Shown: positions 1 through 5,089, numbered from the stretch's first letter. The stretch: DNA of 5,149 bases from Cyclobacteriaceae bacterium (GCA_013414665.1 CP058703.1:3947706-3952854), one strand, 5' to 3'. A program made the numbers and translations. Notes: generated by a model from the letters alone, not told the origin.

Positions 1-156
1 AAAATTTATAATCAAAATTTTGAAATGCAAAGGAAATATGATGTGGAAACTGCTCACGGAATAATAAAAGAAGAGCAAGCTAAATGGGAAGAGAGGATTA
101 AAAACGAGCTTACAAATTTGAAATCATATAGGTCAAAAACCAAAGATTGTAATTGA
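1..156 (+). CDS. C-terminal end of an unidentified helical protein (partial)
   Basis: Frame 1 is open from the first base to TGA at 154-156, giving 51 residues; the start lies outside the window. The fragment is rich in Lys, Glu, Gln and Asn (for example KEEQAKWEERIKNELTNLK) and has the spacing of an amphipathic helix or short coiled coil, ending in a basic tail. No family motif is visible and I do not recognise the protein. The stop falls two bases before the 77-nt repeat copy A, so the gene may end naturally here or may have been shortened by arrival of the repeat. The composition and absence of stops support coding, but a short open frame in AT-rich DNA can also occur by chance. Confidence 0.5.
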   Translation, partial: KIYNQNFEMQRKYDVETAHGIIKEEQAKWEERIKNELTNLKSYRSKTKDCN

Positions 157-158
157 TG

Positions 159-235
159 TCCCCGCCTTTGCCGGTGTTCTTCACCGGCAATTTCGCAGCA
201 TGCCTGTTGGTGAAGAACAACGACAGAGGCGAAGG
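159..235. repeat. 77-nt double-hairpin repeat, copy A
   Basis: This stretch matches 4365-4441 over its full 77 nt with four mismatches and no gaps. The first hairpin is intact: a 9-bp stem (ttgccggtg / caccggcaa) around a ttctt loop. The second hairpin (left arm cctgttggtg, loop aagaa) is degenerate here because three of the four mismatches fall in its right arm. The size, non-coding position and paired palindromes resemble REP/BIME-type repeats, which are mobilised by RAYT transposases in other bacteria. A RAYT remnant lies in this window, but its own terminal hairpins have a different sequence, so a link is only inferred. Confidence 0.85.
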
Positions 236-299
236 TTTTATGAAGCAGGCGAGCATGCGTTTGATTTTTTGTGTCATTATGCAGAGATTTAGAGTAAGG

Positions 300-318
300 A
301 TTGTTGGTCACCAACAAT
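300..318. repeat. Short inverted repeat between repeat A and fic
   Basis: The sequence attgttggtcaccaacaat has two perfect 9-nt arms around one central C. It could be an operator-like dyad or a weak hairpin; no T-tract follows, so it is not a convincing terminator. Apart from this dyad, I see nothing identifiable between the end of repeat A and the fic promoter region. Confidence 0.35.
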
Positions 319-349
319 AACAAAAGGGCACAGCTTACCCGTGTTAGTT

Positions 350-386
350 TAACGAGGGCAAAAAATCGTTATATTTGCCCTCGTTA
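350..386. promoter_or_regulatory. 13-bp inverted repeat, putative fic operator
   Basis: The arms taacgagggcaaa (350-362) and tttgccctcgtta (374-386) are perfect reverse complements with an 11-nt spacer. A further half-site, GCCCTCGT, lies at 407-414 and overlaps the GTG start codon at 413. The right arm shares bases with a -7 promoter box, so a bound protein would block RNA polymerase. The Fic protein has a C-terminal winged-helix region, which makes autoregulation a reasonable inference. A hairpin in the 5' leader is the main alternative, but most of the dyad lies upstream of the expected transcription start. Confidence 0.6.
370..377 (+). promoter_or_regulatory. Bacteroidota-type -7 promoter box for fic
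   Basis: TATATTTG is an exact match to the known Bacteroidota -7 consensus TAnnTTTG. The expected transcript start would be near 384, leaving a leader of roughly 30-40 nt before the fic start. The -33 element is poor: the expected place holds GTTT around 347-350 and not TTTG. The weak upstream box and the overlap with the inverted repeat suit a regulated promoter. Confidence 0.5.
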
Positions 387-412
387 TTAAATCGAAGGCA
401 TCACGCGCCCTC

Positions 413-1582
413 GTGAACAAAATGAAATATAATCCAAGTAAACCTCACAATTCGTTATTGGCTTTGCCTCCTAACATCGAACTGGAGACCAAAACCATAC
501 TGAAAGCGTCAATAGCCGCCAATCGCGCCTTGGCGAAATTAGATGGATCCATTACACAACTTCCCAACCCGGCTGTATTGATAGATACAATAGGATTACA
601 AGAAGCAAAGGCAAGTTCTGAGATCGAAAACATTATCACTACACACGATGAACTGTACCAGTCTGCAGTAGCTGAACGTAAGATTGACAATCCGGCCACC
701 AAAGAGGTTCTCTTTTACAAGGAGGCTCTCTGGTATGCCTACGAGCAAGTGAAGAAGAAAGGAATAATCACAACTAACCTTTGTATTAAAATAGTTCAGC
801 AGCTCAAGCAGAACCAAGCTGGAATCCGGGTAGTACCTGGAACACAAATTAAGAATGATCGTTCGGGTGAGGTTGTATATACCCCACCTGAAGGCGAAAC
901 CATTATCCGAAATAAGCTTCAGGAGTTGGAACAGTTCATTAATATTTCCGATGATGGCCTCGACCCACTCATTAAGATGGCACTTGTTCACTATCAGTTT
1001 GAAGCAATACACCCATTTGCGGATGGTAACGGACGTACCGGAAGAATTTTGAACATCATCTATTTGGTTCAGCAAGGGTTACTTTCCTTACCAGTCATTT
1101 ACCTGAGCCGGTACGTGATAGAACACAAGGCTGAGTATTATAGAAGGTTGAGAGAAGTTACTGAGAAGGAAGCCTGGCAAGAATGGATACTGTATATGAT
1201 TAGAGCGGTAGAAGCAACCAGCATTCACACCTTGTCGAAGATTGAATCCATTTCGGAAGCTATGATTAAGGTTGGCAAAACCATTGAAAGGAAGGTACCC
1301 AAAATCTATTCGAAAGACCTAGTGGAAGTTCTTTTTCAGCGACCTTATTGCAAGCGGCAATTTCTTGAAAGGGCAGGAATAGCTAAGTTAAAAACGGCTG
1401 GTAGCTACCTGGCCGAACTGGAAAAAATAGGAGTGTTGAAAAGTATCCAGATTGGTAAAGAAAAACTTTACCTTAACACAGAACTACTTGCAATTCTAAA
1501 AAGTGAGTTAATGCAGGCGCTTCATTATCCGTTTTGTAAAGGATTAACAAGCGCTAGAAGACAAACAAATTGTTATCTTTAA
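413..1582 (+). CDS. Fic family protein (class II, Fic_N + Fic + winged helix)
   Basis: 389 residues if GTG 413 is the start; ATG at 422 (residue 4) is an equally good start. Fic enzymes usually transfer AMP from ATP to hydroxyl side chains of target proteins (AMPylation). Visible parts: Fic_N-type N-terminus (about 50-80); the inhibitory-helix motif (S/T)xxxE(G/N) as S68-E72-N73, marking a class II, self-inhibited Fic protein; a flap segment near 143-163 (YTPPEGE); and the catalytic motif HPFADGNGRTGR at 200-211, with catalytic H200 and all phosphate-binding residues present. Residues about 300-357 look like a winged helix (KTAGSYLAELEKIGVL), as in SO_4266/BT_2513-like proteins. No antitoxin partner is adjacent, consistent with inhibition being built in. 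The last 26 residues look unlike the family: adding one A to the A-run at 1498-1502 would end the protein as LKK at 364 residues. Targets are unknown. Confidence 0.93.
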   Translation: MNKMKYNPSKPHNSLLALPPNIELETKTILKASIAANRALAKLDGSITQLPNPAVLIDTIGLQEAKASSEIENIITTHDELYQSAVAERKIDNPATKEVLFYKEALWYAYEQVKKKGIITTNLCIKIVQQLKQNQAGIRVVPGTQIKNDRSGEVVYTPPEGETIIRNKLQELEQFINISDDGLDPLIKMALVHYQFEAIHPFADGNGRTGRILNIIYLVQQGLLSLPVIYLSRYVIEHKAEYYRRLREVTEKEAWQEWILYMIRAVEATSIHTLSKIESISEAMIKVGKTIERKVPKIYSKDLVEVLFQRPYCKRQFLERAGIAKLKTAGSYLAELEKIGVLKSIQIGKEKLYLNTELLAILKSELMQALHYPFCKGLTSARRQTNCYL

Positions 1583-1673
1583 CTTTGAGTTGAAACAGGG
1601 TAGGAGTTTGCGAAGAGATTTTGAAAGGAGAAAAGTAGTTGAACACAAGTGTACACTATAACCGATATGTATT

Positions 1674-3618
1674 ATGAAACCAGGAAGTTATTTAGTATGC
1701 ATCATCATGTTGGTTTTTCTGGGTGCGAATCATGTTGTCTGCGCGCAGAAGATCAAATTGTCTGTTGCCGGTTTTAAAACCGGTTGCATCGTTGGTGATT
1801 GTGAAAATGGGAAGGGGGTGCTGGCCTTCATTATAGTACAGAAAAACCCTGATTTCACCAATGAATATATATGGCAAACATGGGGCGTTGACGTTACCAT
1901 GGGATACCTGGTTGCAGAATTCAATGCAAAAGAAAAACCGCCAAAGGAACAATCTATGGTGTTTCAGATGTGTTGTACTATAAACGGAAGAAAGGCAGTG
2001 AACCAATGGAACTTACCCTGCACTCTGTTTCATCGTTAAACAAATTTGAGCCAGTTGATATTGCCAGAAGTGATTATAACAACGCATTAACAAAGTACGA
2101 TCAGCTCATAAATCCGAACAGTAAGAAAGAATTTTTATGAACTACCCGGTCTTTGAAGGAACACTGAAATATACCGGGTTGTCAGATTTTTATTCTCAAA
2201 AACAGTTAACGTTTAACGATGCTGACATGGCTGGTTTTTGTCAGCCATTTCACACCGCTTCAAGGCATTTTTATGACAATAACACCGGGCTTGAATTTGA
2301 CGGTATTTTTGCCGACAACTTTCCTTTCCGGGGCACTATTCAGGTGCAGCAATCTTATCAGGAGAGCAAACTCTGGACCTGGAATATTGCCGATACTGTT
2401 TTTACAAAATTTTCTGGAGCATTTGATTACGACTACCTAACCTTTAAGCAACAGCAACGGCTTCTTTTATTCCGAAACGGGGCAGGTTCAGTTCTTTTTC
2501 GCACACTAAAGCCATCGAGGGAGTATTCACAAAAGAACAGAATCCCATCGGCTTGGTAGTAAGTTATGATGATGATAGAGTAAGCGATATATCCCTTTAT
2601 GATGTAGCTCAACGAAAATATCAATCGTCAACAGGGGTTACCAATTTTAAAGAACTCTATGATGAAATGCTACCACAAATGCGCAAGCGCATAAAACCCG
2701 ATGGATATTCTGACTCCCTTTACTATGAAGGTCAACACAAGAACGGTGTTCCAAACGGGTTGGGCATGTTGTTTTATGAGGTAACAGAAAATAAACCGGC
2801 AAAAATAAATGCTGAAACATTGTATTGGGGATTTTTTAAAGATGGTGTGCCAGAGGGGCCGGGTTCTTACATTAAAACCCCGATAGTAATATGACCATCG
2901 TAGGAACCTATAAAAATGGTGTTCTTATACATGGTAGTGATGGTGTTTACCTTGGGGATTTCGTAGCCGGAGAATACAGCGGCCATGGAAAGTTTGAAAA
3001 AGATAATATTGTTTACGAAGGAAATTTTCTGGGAGGCAAATTCAATGGTTTCGGGCACTGGAAATATAAAGAAATTGAAAACGGAGAAACCTTTTATCAA
3101 ACATATACGGGCTTGTTTGCCGATGGGCAATTCAATGGTAAAGGCAAATTTACTTCGAGCAAAGAAACCCTGGAAGGGATTTTTGAATTTGGCGGGCTGA
3201 AGGAAGGAAGCAAGATCACAGAACCAATAGGTAATATTACTTCAGGCGTGGTGGTTCAATACACATGTGGTACGCGCAAAGGCAAGAGTTTTGTTAAGCG
3301 GGTAAGCTACAACACCGGAATGATAACAATGGCTAACCGGGAAGAAATAGATTTTAAGAAATGCAAGGTTGACATACTGAATGAAAGCATCGACCAATTT
3401 TATTCGGTGTGTACCGTTTGTCATGGAAGCGGAACGGTGAAAAAGTAACCTCTACACCAACTACCGGATATACGACCAGCACCAGCTATTTTGGTGGAAA
3501 TACTATTTCGGGGCCATCAACCACCACCACGTATTCAAGAATTTATATCACCACCACCACCACTGAAAAATGTAGCGTATGTGAAGGTGCCGGCAGAAAT
3601 TTGAAGTTCTTTCATTAA
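1674..3618 (+). pseudogene. Secreted MORN-repeat protein with C-terminal CxxCxGxG zinc motifs, split by five frameshifts
   Basis: Six consecutive segments, in frames 3, 2, 1, 3, 2 and 1, read as one protein. Each join is repaired by one added base in a short run: A at 1943-1945, T at 2132-2136, T at 2495-2499, A at 2874-2877 and A at 3440-3444. This gives exactly 650 codons (649 residues). The N-terminus has a signal peptide (hydrophobic VCIIMLVFLGA, likely cleavage after VVCA), so the product is exported. MORN-like units follow, such as YEGQHKNGVPNGLG, WGFFKDGVPEGPGSY, YLGDFVAGEYSGHGKF and YEGNFLGGKFNGFGHW. The C-terminus has two DnaJ-like motifs, CTVCHGSG (C581/C584) and CSVCEGAG (C635/C638), joined by a Thr/Ser/Gly-rich linker; together they could bind one zinc. 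MORN repeats usually mediate lipid or protein contacts; the precise role is unknown. No other in-frame stops remain, so sequencing error at homopolymers or very recent decay is more likely than old decay. Confidence 0.85.
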
Positions 3619-3632
3619 GTTAACCCCCAGTT

Positions 3633-3660
3633 GATGTTGGTCGCCTGGCCAACATCTTTT
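3633..3660 (+). terminator. Intrinsic terminator of the MORN gene
   Basis: gatgttggtc and ggccaacatc form a 10-bp stem with one T-G wobble and a GCCT loop, followed by TTTT. It starts 14 nt after the MORN stop codon at 3616-3618, as expected for a gene-end terminator. The T-tract is short; copy 2 of this hairpin has six Ts. Confidence 0.75.
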
Positions 3661-3661
3661 A

Positions 3662-3675
3662 TCCCCGCCTTTGCC
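3662..3675. repeat. Truncated start of the 77-nt repeat (copy C)
   Basis: tccccgcctttgcc equals the first 14 nt of repeat copies A and B. The match then stops abruptly and the sequence continues into the left flank of the RAYT element. This suggests the element or a rearrangement cut a former full copy. Confidence 0.7.
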
Positions 3676-3684
3676 TATTTCCCA

Positions 3685-3713
3685 GCGGAGTCTCCCGTTT
3701 CGGGGACTCTGCG
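3685..3713. repeat. Left REP-like terminal hairpin of the RAYT element
   Basis: The arms GCGGAGTCTCCC and GGGGACTCTGC pair imperfectly, with one bulged T and one mismatch, around a short GTTTC loop. The whole 29-nt unit is the inverted partner of 4129-4157. It sits about 30 nt before the transposase start. Confidence 0.75.
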
Positions 3714-3744
3714 TTAAACCAAATCAATTTTGTAACTTGTGCAT

Positions 3745-4114
3745 GTGAGTACAAAGAGACAAATAGTTGAGTCATCCGGTATTTATTTCATTACCATTAC
3801 TTGTTATGAATGGCTGCCGTTGTTTAAACTTACTAACGGGTATGACATTGTTTATAAATGGTTTGATTATTTAAAGCAACAAGGACACTTCATTACCGGT
3901 TATGTCCCGATAGCTATCGGGATGCCTAATCATTTGCATGTGTTGATTGCTTTCAGGCAAGGAGATAAATCTATCAATTCAATTGCGGGTAATGGAAGAT
4001 TATACACATAGTTCAGCCCGGTTTTATCTTACCGGAGAGCCAGGTATTTATGAAGCATTTCATAGCGGTTTGTTGGAAGACATTGATTTAACACAGACTA
4101 CGATTGAGAAATAG
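3745..4114 (+). pseudogene. RAYT / Y1 HUH transposase, internally deleted
   Basis: The preferred start is GTG 3745 (MSTKRQIVESSGIYFIT), since family members commonly begin MSTK; an in-frame GTG lies at 3739. The N-terminal part reads 3745-3994 and contains the HUH-type motif MPNHLHVLI, the metal-binding His pair of Y1 single-strand transposases. It then meets TAG at 4009-4011. The C-terminal part continues in another frame from about 3995 to TAG 4112-4114 (DYTHSSARFYLTGEPGIY), which resembles the end of Bacteroidota RAYTs. The segment normally between SINSI-GNG and the C-terminus, which should include the catalytic Tyr helix, is missing. Total coding content is about 123 codons against roughly 180-230 in the family. 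Four to five extra residues (PIAIG), encoded by a palindrome, precede the HUH motif. It is inactive by inference. Confidence 0.85.
3905..3922. repeat. 18-bp perfect palindrome inside the transposase HUH strand
   Basis: tcccgatagctatcggga is its own reverse complement. It encodes PIAIG in frame between GYV and MPNHLHVL, where relatives typically have GYVIMPNHLH or similar. From memory this palindrome is a common dispersed repeat in Bacteroidota genomes, which could not be verified here. Confidence 0.7.
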
Positions 4115-4128
4115 ATTGTTTGATTATA

Positions 4129-4157
4129 CGCGGAGTCCCCGAGGCGGGAGACTCCGC
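4129..4157. repeat. Right REP-like terminal hairpin of the RAYT element
   Basis: GCGGAGTCCCCG and CGGGAGACTCCGC pair over about 12 bp with one bulged A in the right arm. The reverse complement of the unit matches the left hairpin at 26 of 29 positions. It starts 14 nt after the transposase stop at 4114 and ends 6 nt before the second gene-tail copy. Confidence 0.75.
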
Positions 4158-4163
4158 TTGGAA

Positions 4164-4319
4164 GGATATACGACCAGCACCAGCTATTTTGGTGGAAATA
4201 CTATTTCGGGGCCATCAACCACCACCACGTATTCAAGAATTTATATCACCACCACCACCACCACTGAAAAATGTAGCGTATGTGAAGGTGCCGGCAGAAA
4301 TTTGAAGTTCTTTCATTAA
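4164..4319 (+). pseudogene. Duplicated C-terminal fragment of the MORN/zinc-motif gene
   Basis: The frame encodes GYTTSTSYFGG, the Thr-rich linker and CSVCEGAGRNLKFFH, ending at TAA 4317-4319. It is identical to the end of the MORN protein except for one added Thr from the CAC expansion. It has no signal peptide, no MORN units and only one of the two CxxCxGxG motifs, so it could not form the four-cysteine site. An open frame from ATG 4104 reads through the RAYT hairpin into this fragment, but this is a chance fusion. Confidence 0.9.
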
Positions 4320-4333
4320 GTTAACCCCCAGTT

Positions 4334-4363
4334 GATGTTGGTCGCCTAACCAACATCTTTTTT
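4334..4363 (+). terminator. Second copy of the MORN-gene terminator
   Basis: gatgttggt and accaacatc form a perfect 9-bp stem around CGCCTA, followed by six Ts. The GG-to-AA change relative to copy 1 replaces a T-G wobble by a T-A pair, so the hairpin is kept. It is a stronger terminator than copy 1 by stem and T-tract. Confidence 0.75.
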
Positions 4364-4364
4364 A

Positions 4365-4441
4365 TCCCCGCCTTTGCCGGTGTTCTTCACCGGCAATTTC
4401 GTAGCATGCCTGTTGGTGAAGAACACCAACAGGGGCGAAGG
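4365..4441. repeat. 77-nt double-hairpin repeat, copy B
   Basis: Two perfect adjacent hairpins: 4374-4396 (9-bp stem, loop ttctt) and 4409-4433 (10-bp stem, loop aagaa). The loops are reverse complements, and ggtgttcttcacc / ggtgaagaacacc form a larger inverted repeat, so the unit can also fold as one long hairpin or as two hairpins with contacting loops. It has four mismatches to copy A, 4206 bp upstream in the same orientation. Its right edge coincides with the truncated end of the antirepressor-like fragment. Confidence 0.88.
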
Positions 4442-4590
4442 TCACTTTGGTTAGTGAGTACAGCCACGATATCCAATACACTAAACCACCACTTGGATTT
4501 TTCCTCATCTCAAACAGCACGCACTTCGCGGTCGTCAAAGAAACGAATTGAAATTTTTGATGGCTCATCCTGTGGTGTTGCTGTAATTAA
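4441..4590 (-). pseudogene. N-terminal fragment of a Bro-N / phage antirepressor-like gene
   Basis: On the minus strand from 4590 the frame reads ATPQDEPSKISIRFFDDREV, then RAV, TGA (4512-4510), then DEEKSKWWFSVLDIVAVLT. In the Bro-N/antirepressor-like proteins common in Bacteroidota, the stop position is usually Trp (VWDEE), so a TGG-to-TGA change is likely. Bro-N domains are DNA-binding modules of phage and mobile-element proteins. No start codon is seen in frame: TAA lies at 4593-4591. The similarity ends at the edge of the 77-nt repeat, so about 50 codons remain of a gene expected to be a few hundred long. The identification rests on remembered family pattern. Confidence 0.75.
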
Positions 4591-4625
4591 TTAAGGGCGC
4601 CCTTTGACCCTTTAGAAATATACCT

Positions 4626-4656
4626 AAAACAAAAGAGATTGGCGCTTGCCAATCTC
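4626..4656 (-). terminator. Intrinsic terminator downstream of trxA
   Basis: Read on the minus strand, gagattggc and gccaatctc form a perfect 9-bp stem with a 4-nt loop, followed by TTTTGTTTT. It lies about 70 nt after the trxA stop and in the right orientation to end the trxA transcript. Confidence 0.8.
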
Positions 4657-4696
4657 CAGTGTTTATTTTGCTGTCAAATTTTTGTGTTGACACACC

Positions 4697-4730
4697 TGTT
4701 TTCGTGCTATCACGAGAACATTTTGTTTTT
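4697..4730 (+). terminator. Plus-strand terminator-like hairpin at the trxA stop codon
   Basis: tgttttcgtg and cacgagaaca form a 10-bp stem with one T-G wobble and a CTAT loop, followed by TTTTGTTTTT on the plus strand. The T-tract overlaps the trxA stop codon (4729-4731 on the minus strand). It would stop plus-strand transcripts coming from the repeat region before they run antisense into trxA. No intact plus-strand gene precedes it directly. Confidence 0.6.
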
Positions 4731-5052
4731 ACCCCACCTGTGCCTGCAGCTTCTGCGAAAGCACAGACTTGGGAACTGCACCCACTTGCTTATCTACTAC
4801 CTGGCCATTTTTAAATACCAGCAGGGTAGGGATGTTCCGCACACCAAAGCGCGCGGTAACTTGTGGATTCTCGTCCACATTAATTTTTGCCACTACAGCC
4901 TTGCCTTCGTAGTCGCCTGCCAGTTCCTCCACCACGGGGCCTATCATTTTACAGGGGCCGCACCATTCGGCCCAAAAATCTACTAATACCGGCTTTTCGG
5001 AGTTAATTGCCTGATCAAAAGTTGAATCGGTGAGTTCTATTGTTTTACCCAT
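4729..5052 (-). CDS. trxA: Thioredoxin
   Basis: 107 residues, the usual length for a classical cytoplasmic thioredoxin. Thioredoxin reduces protein disulfides using electrons from thioredoxin reductase and serves enzymes such as ribonucleotide reductase and peroxiredoxins. The active site is WCGPC at residues 30-34 (C31 nucleophile, C34 resolving), the buried acidic residue is D25 in VDFWAEW, and the cis-proline loop is IPT (P75). No signal peptide is present, so the protein is cytoplasmic. The start ATG at 5052-5050 gives the expected [10 protein letters not shown] start. It appears to be a single-gene unit here: its terminator follows, and about 97 nt of non-coding DNA lies upstream to the window edge. 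The gene is intact and unlike the decayed DNA beside it. Confidence 0.98.
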   Translation of the reverse strand: MGKTIELTDSTFDQAINSEKPVLVDFWAEWCGPCKMIGPVVEELAGDYEGKAVVAKINVDENPQVTARFGVRNIPTLLVFKNGQVVDKQVGAVPKSVLSQKLQAQVG

Positions 5053-5089
5053 GGTTTATAAAGATTAAAGTGTTTTTGTCAATCTACTG

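Larger units (their letters stand above)
3466..3675. repeat. Gene-tail direct repeat, copy 1
   Basis: This 210-bp stretch recurs at 4164-4378. It covers the last 50 or so codons of the MORN gene (Thr-rich linker and second zinc motif), the terminator, and the first 14 nt of the 77-nt repeat. The two copies differ only by one extra CAC triplet, a GG/AA change in the terminator loop region and two extra Ts in copy 2. Both breakpoints coincide with the edges of the RAYT-containing insert. Confidence 0.95.
3685..4157 (+). mobile_element. Degenerate RAYT (REP-associated tyrosine transposase) element
   Basis: A broken Y1/HUH transposase gene (3745-4114) lies between two REP-like hairpins in inverted orientation, 3685-3713 and 4129-4157, matching at 26 of 29 positions. 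This is the layout of a RAYT flanked by its cognate REPs, related to IS200/IS605 elements that use terminal hairpins. The transposase has lost its middle, so the unit cannot move by itself. No target-site duplication of usual size is seen; instead a 210-bp direct repeat of the neighbouring gene tail brackets it. The exact ends could be slightly wider (3676-4163, the whole insert between the direct repeats). Confidence 0.75.
4164..4378. repeat. Gene-tail direct repeat, copy 2
   Basis: This is the second copy of 3466-3675, 698 bp downstream at its left edge and 215 bp long. It has one more CAC triplet (six instead of five), AA in place of GG at the terminator loop edge, and two more Ts in the T-tract. 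Unlike copy 1, it runs straight into a full 77-nt repeat (copy B), so copy 2 probably keeps the original downstream junction. Confidence 0.95.

Noticed and set aside
54..323. 89-codon minus-strand open frame over repeat A
   Set aside because: It translates the non-coding 77-nt repeat; the same peptide (HQQAC-EIAGEEHRQRRG) appears at copy B only because the DNA repeats. It also runs antisense to the fragment at 1-156.
596..1075. 159-codon minus-strand open frame inside fic
   Set aside because: The opposite strand encodes an intact Fic domain with its full catalytic motif; this is a shadow frame.
1648..1657. 10-bp palindrome agtgtacact upstream of the MORN gene
   Set aside because: It is too short to call an operator without comparison, and no promoter box is clear beside it.
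413..1673. Fic toxin-antitoxin pair
   Set aside because: No small antitoxin gene is present on either side; the inhibitory motif is inside the protein itself (S68-E72-N73).
3440..3447. AAAAAG run before the MORN stop as a programmed -1 shift site
   Set aside because: The run resembles a slippery site, but four other joins in the same gene need the same shift at unrelated runs and no downstream stimulator is evident. Base loss explains all five at once.
4104..4319. Open frame fusing the RAYT right hairpin to the duplicated gene tail
   Set aside because: The N-terminal part is the transposase end and a non-coding hairpin read in another frame. It has no signal peptide or MORN units, so it is a chance fusion, not a gene.
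159..4441. CRISPR-like array
   Set aside because: There are only two full repeats 4.2 kb apart plus a 14-nt stub, with no regular spacers and no cas genes.
4593..4604. 12-bp palindrome aagggcgccctt
   Set aside because: It is perfect but short, with no partner site or associated gene start; it could be a site for the lost antirepressor-like gene, but nothing supports this.
4639..4986. 115-codon plus-strand open frame opposite trxA
   Set aside because: It is antisense to a complete thioredoxin with WCGPC and cis-Pro; the Cys/His-rich translation is typical of a shadow.
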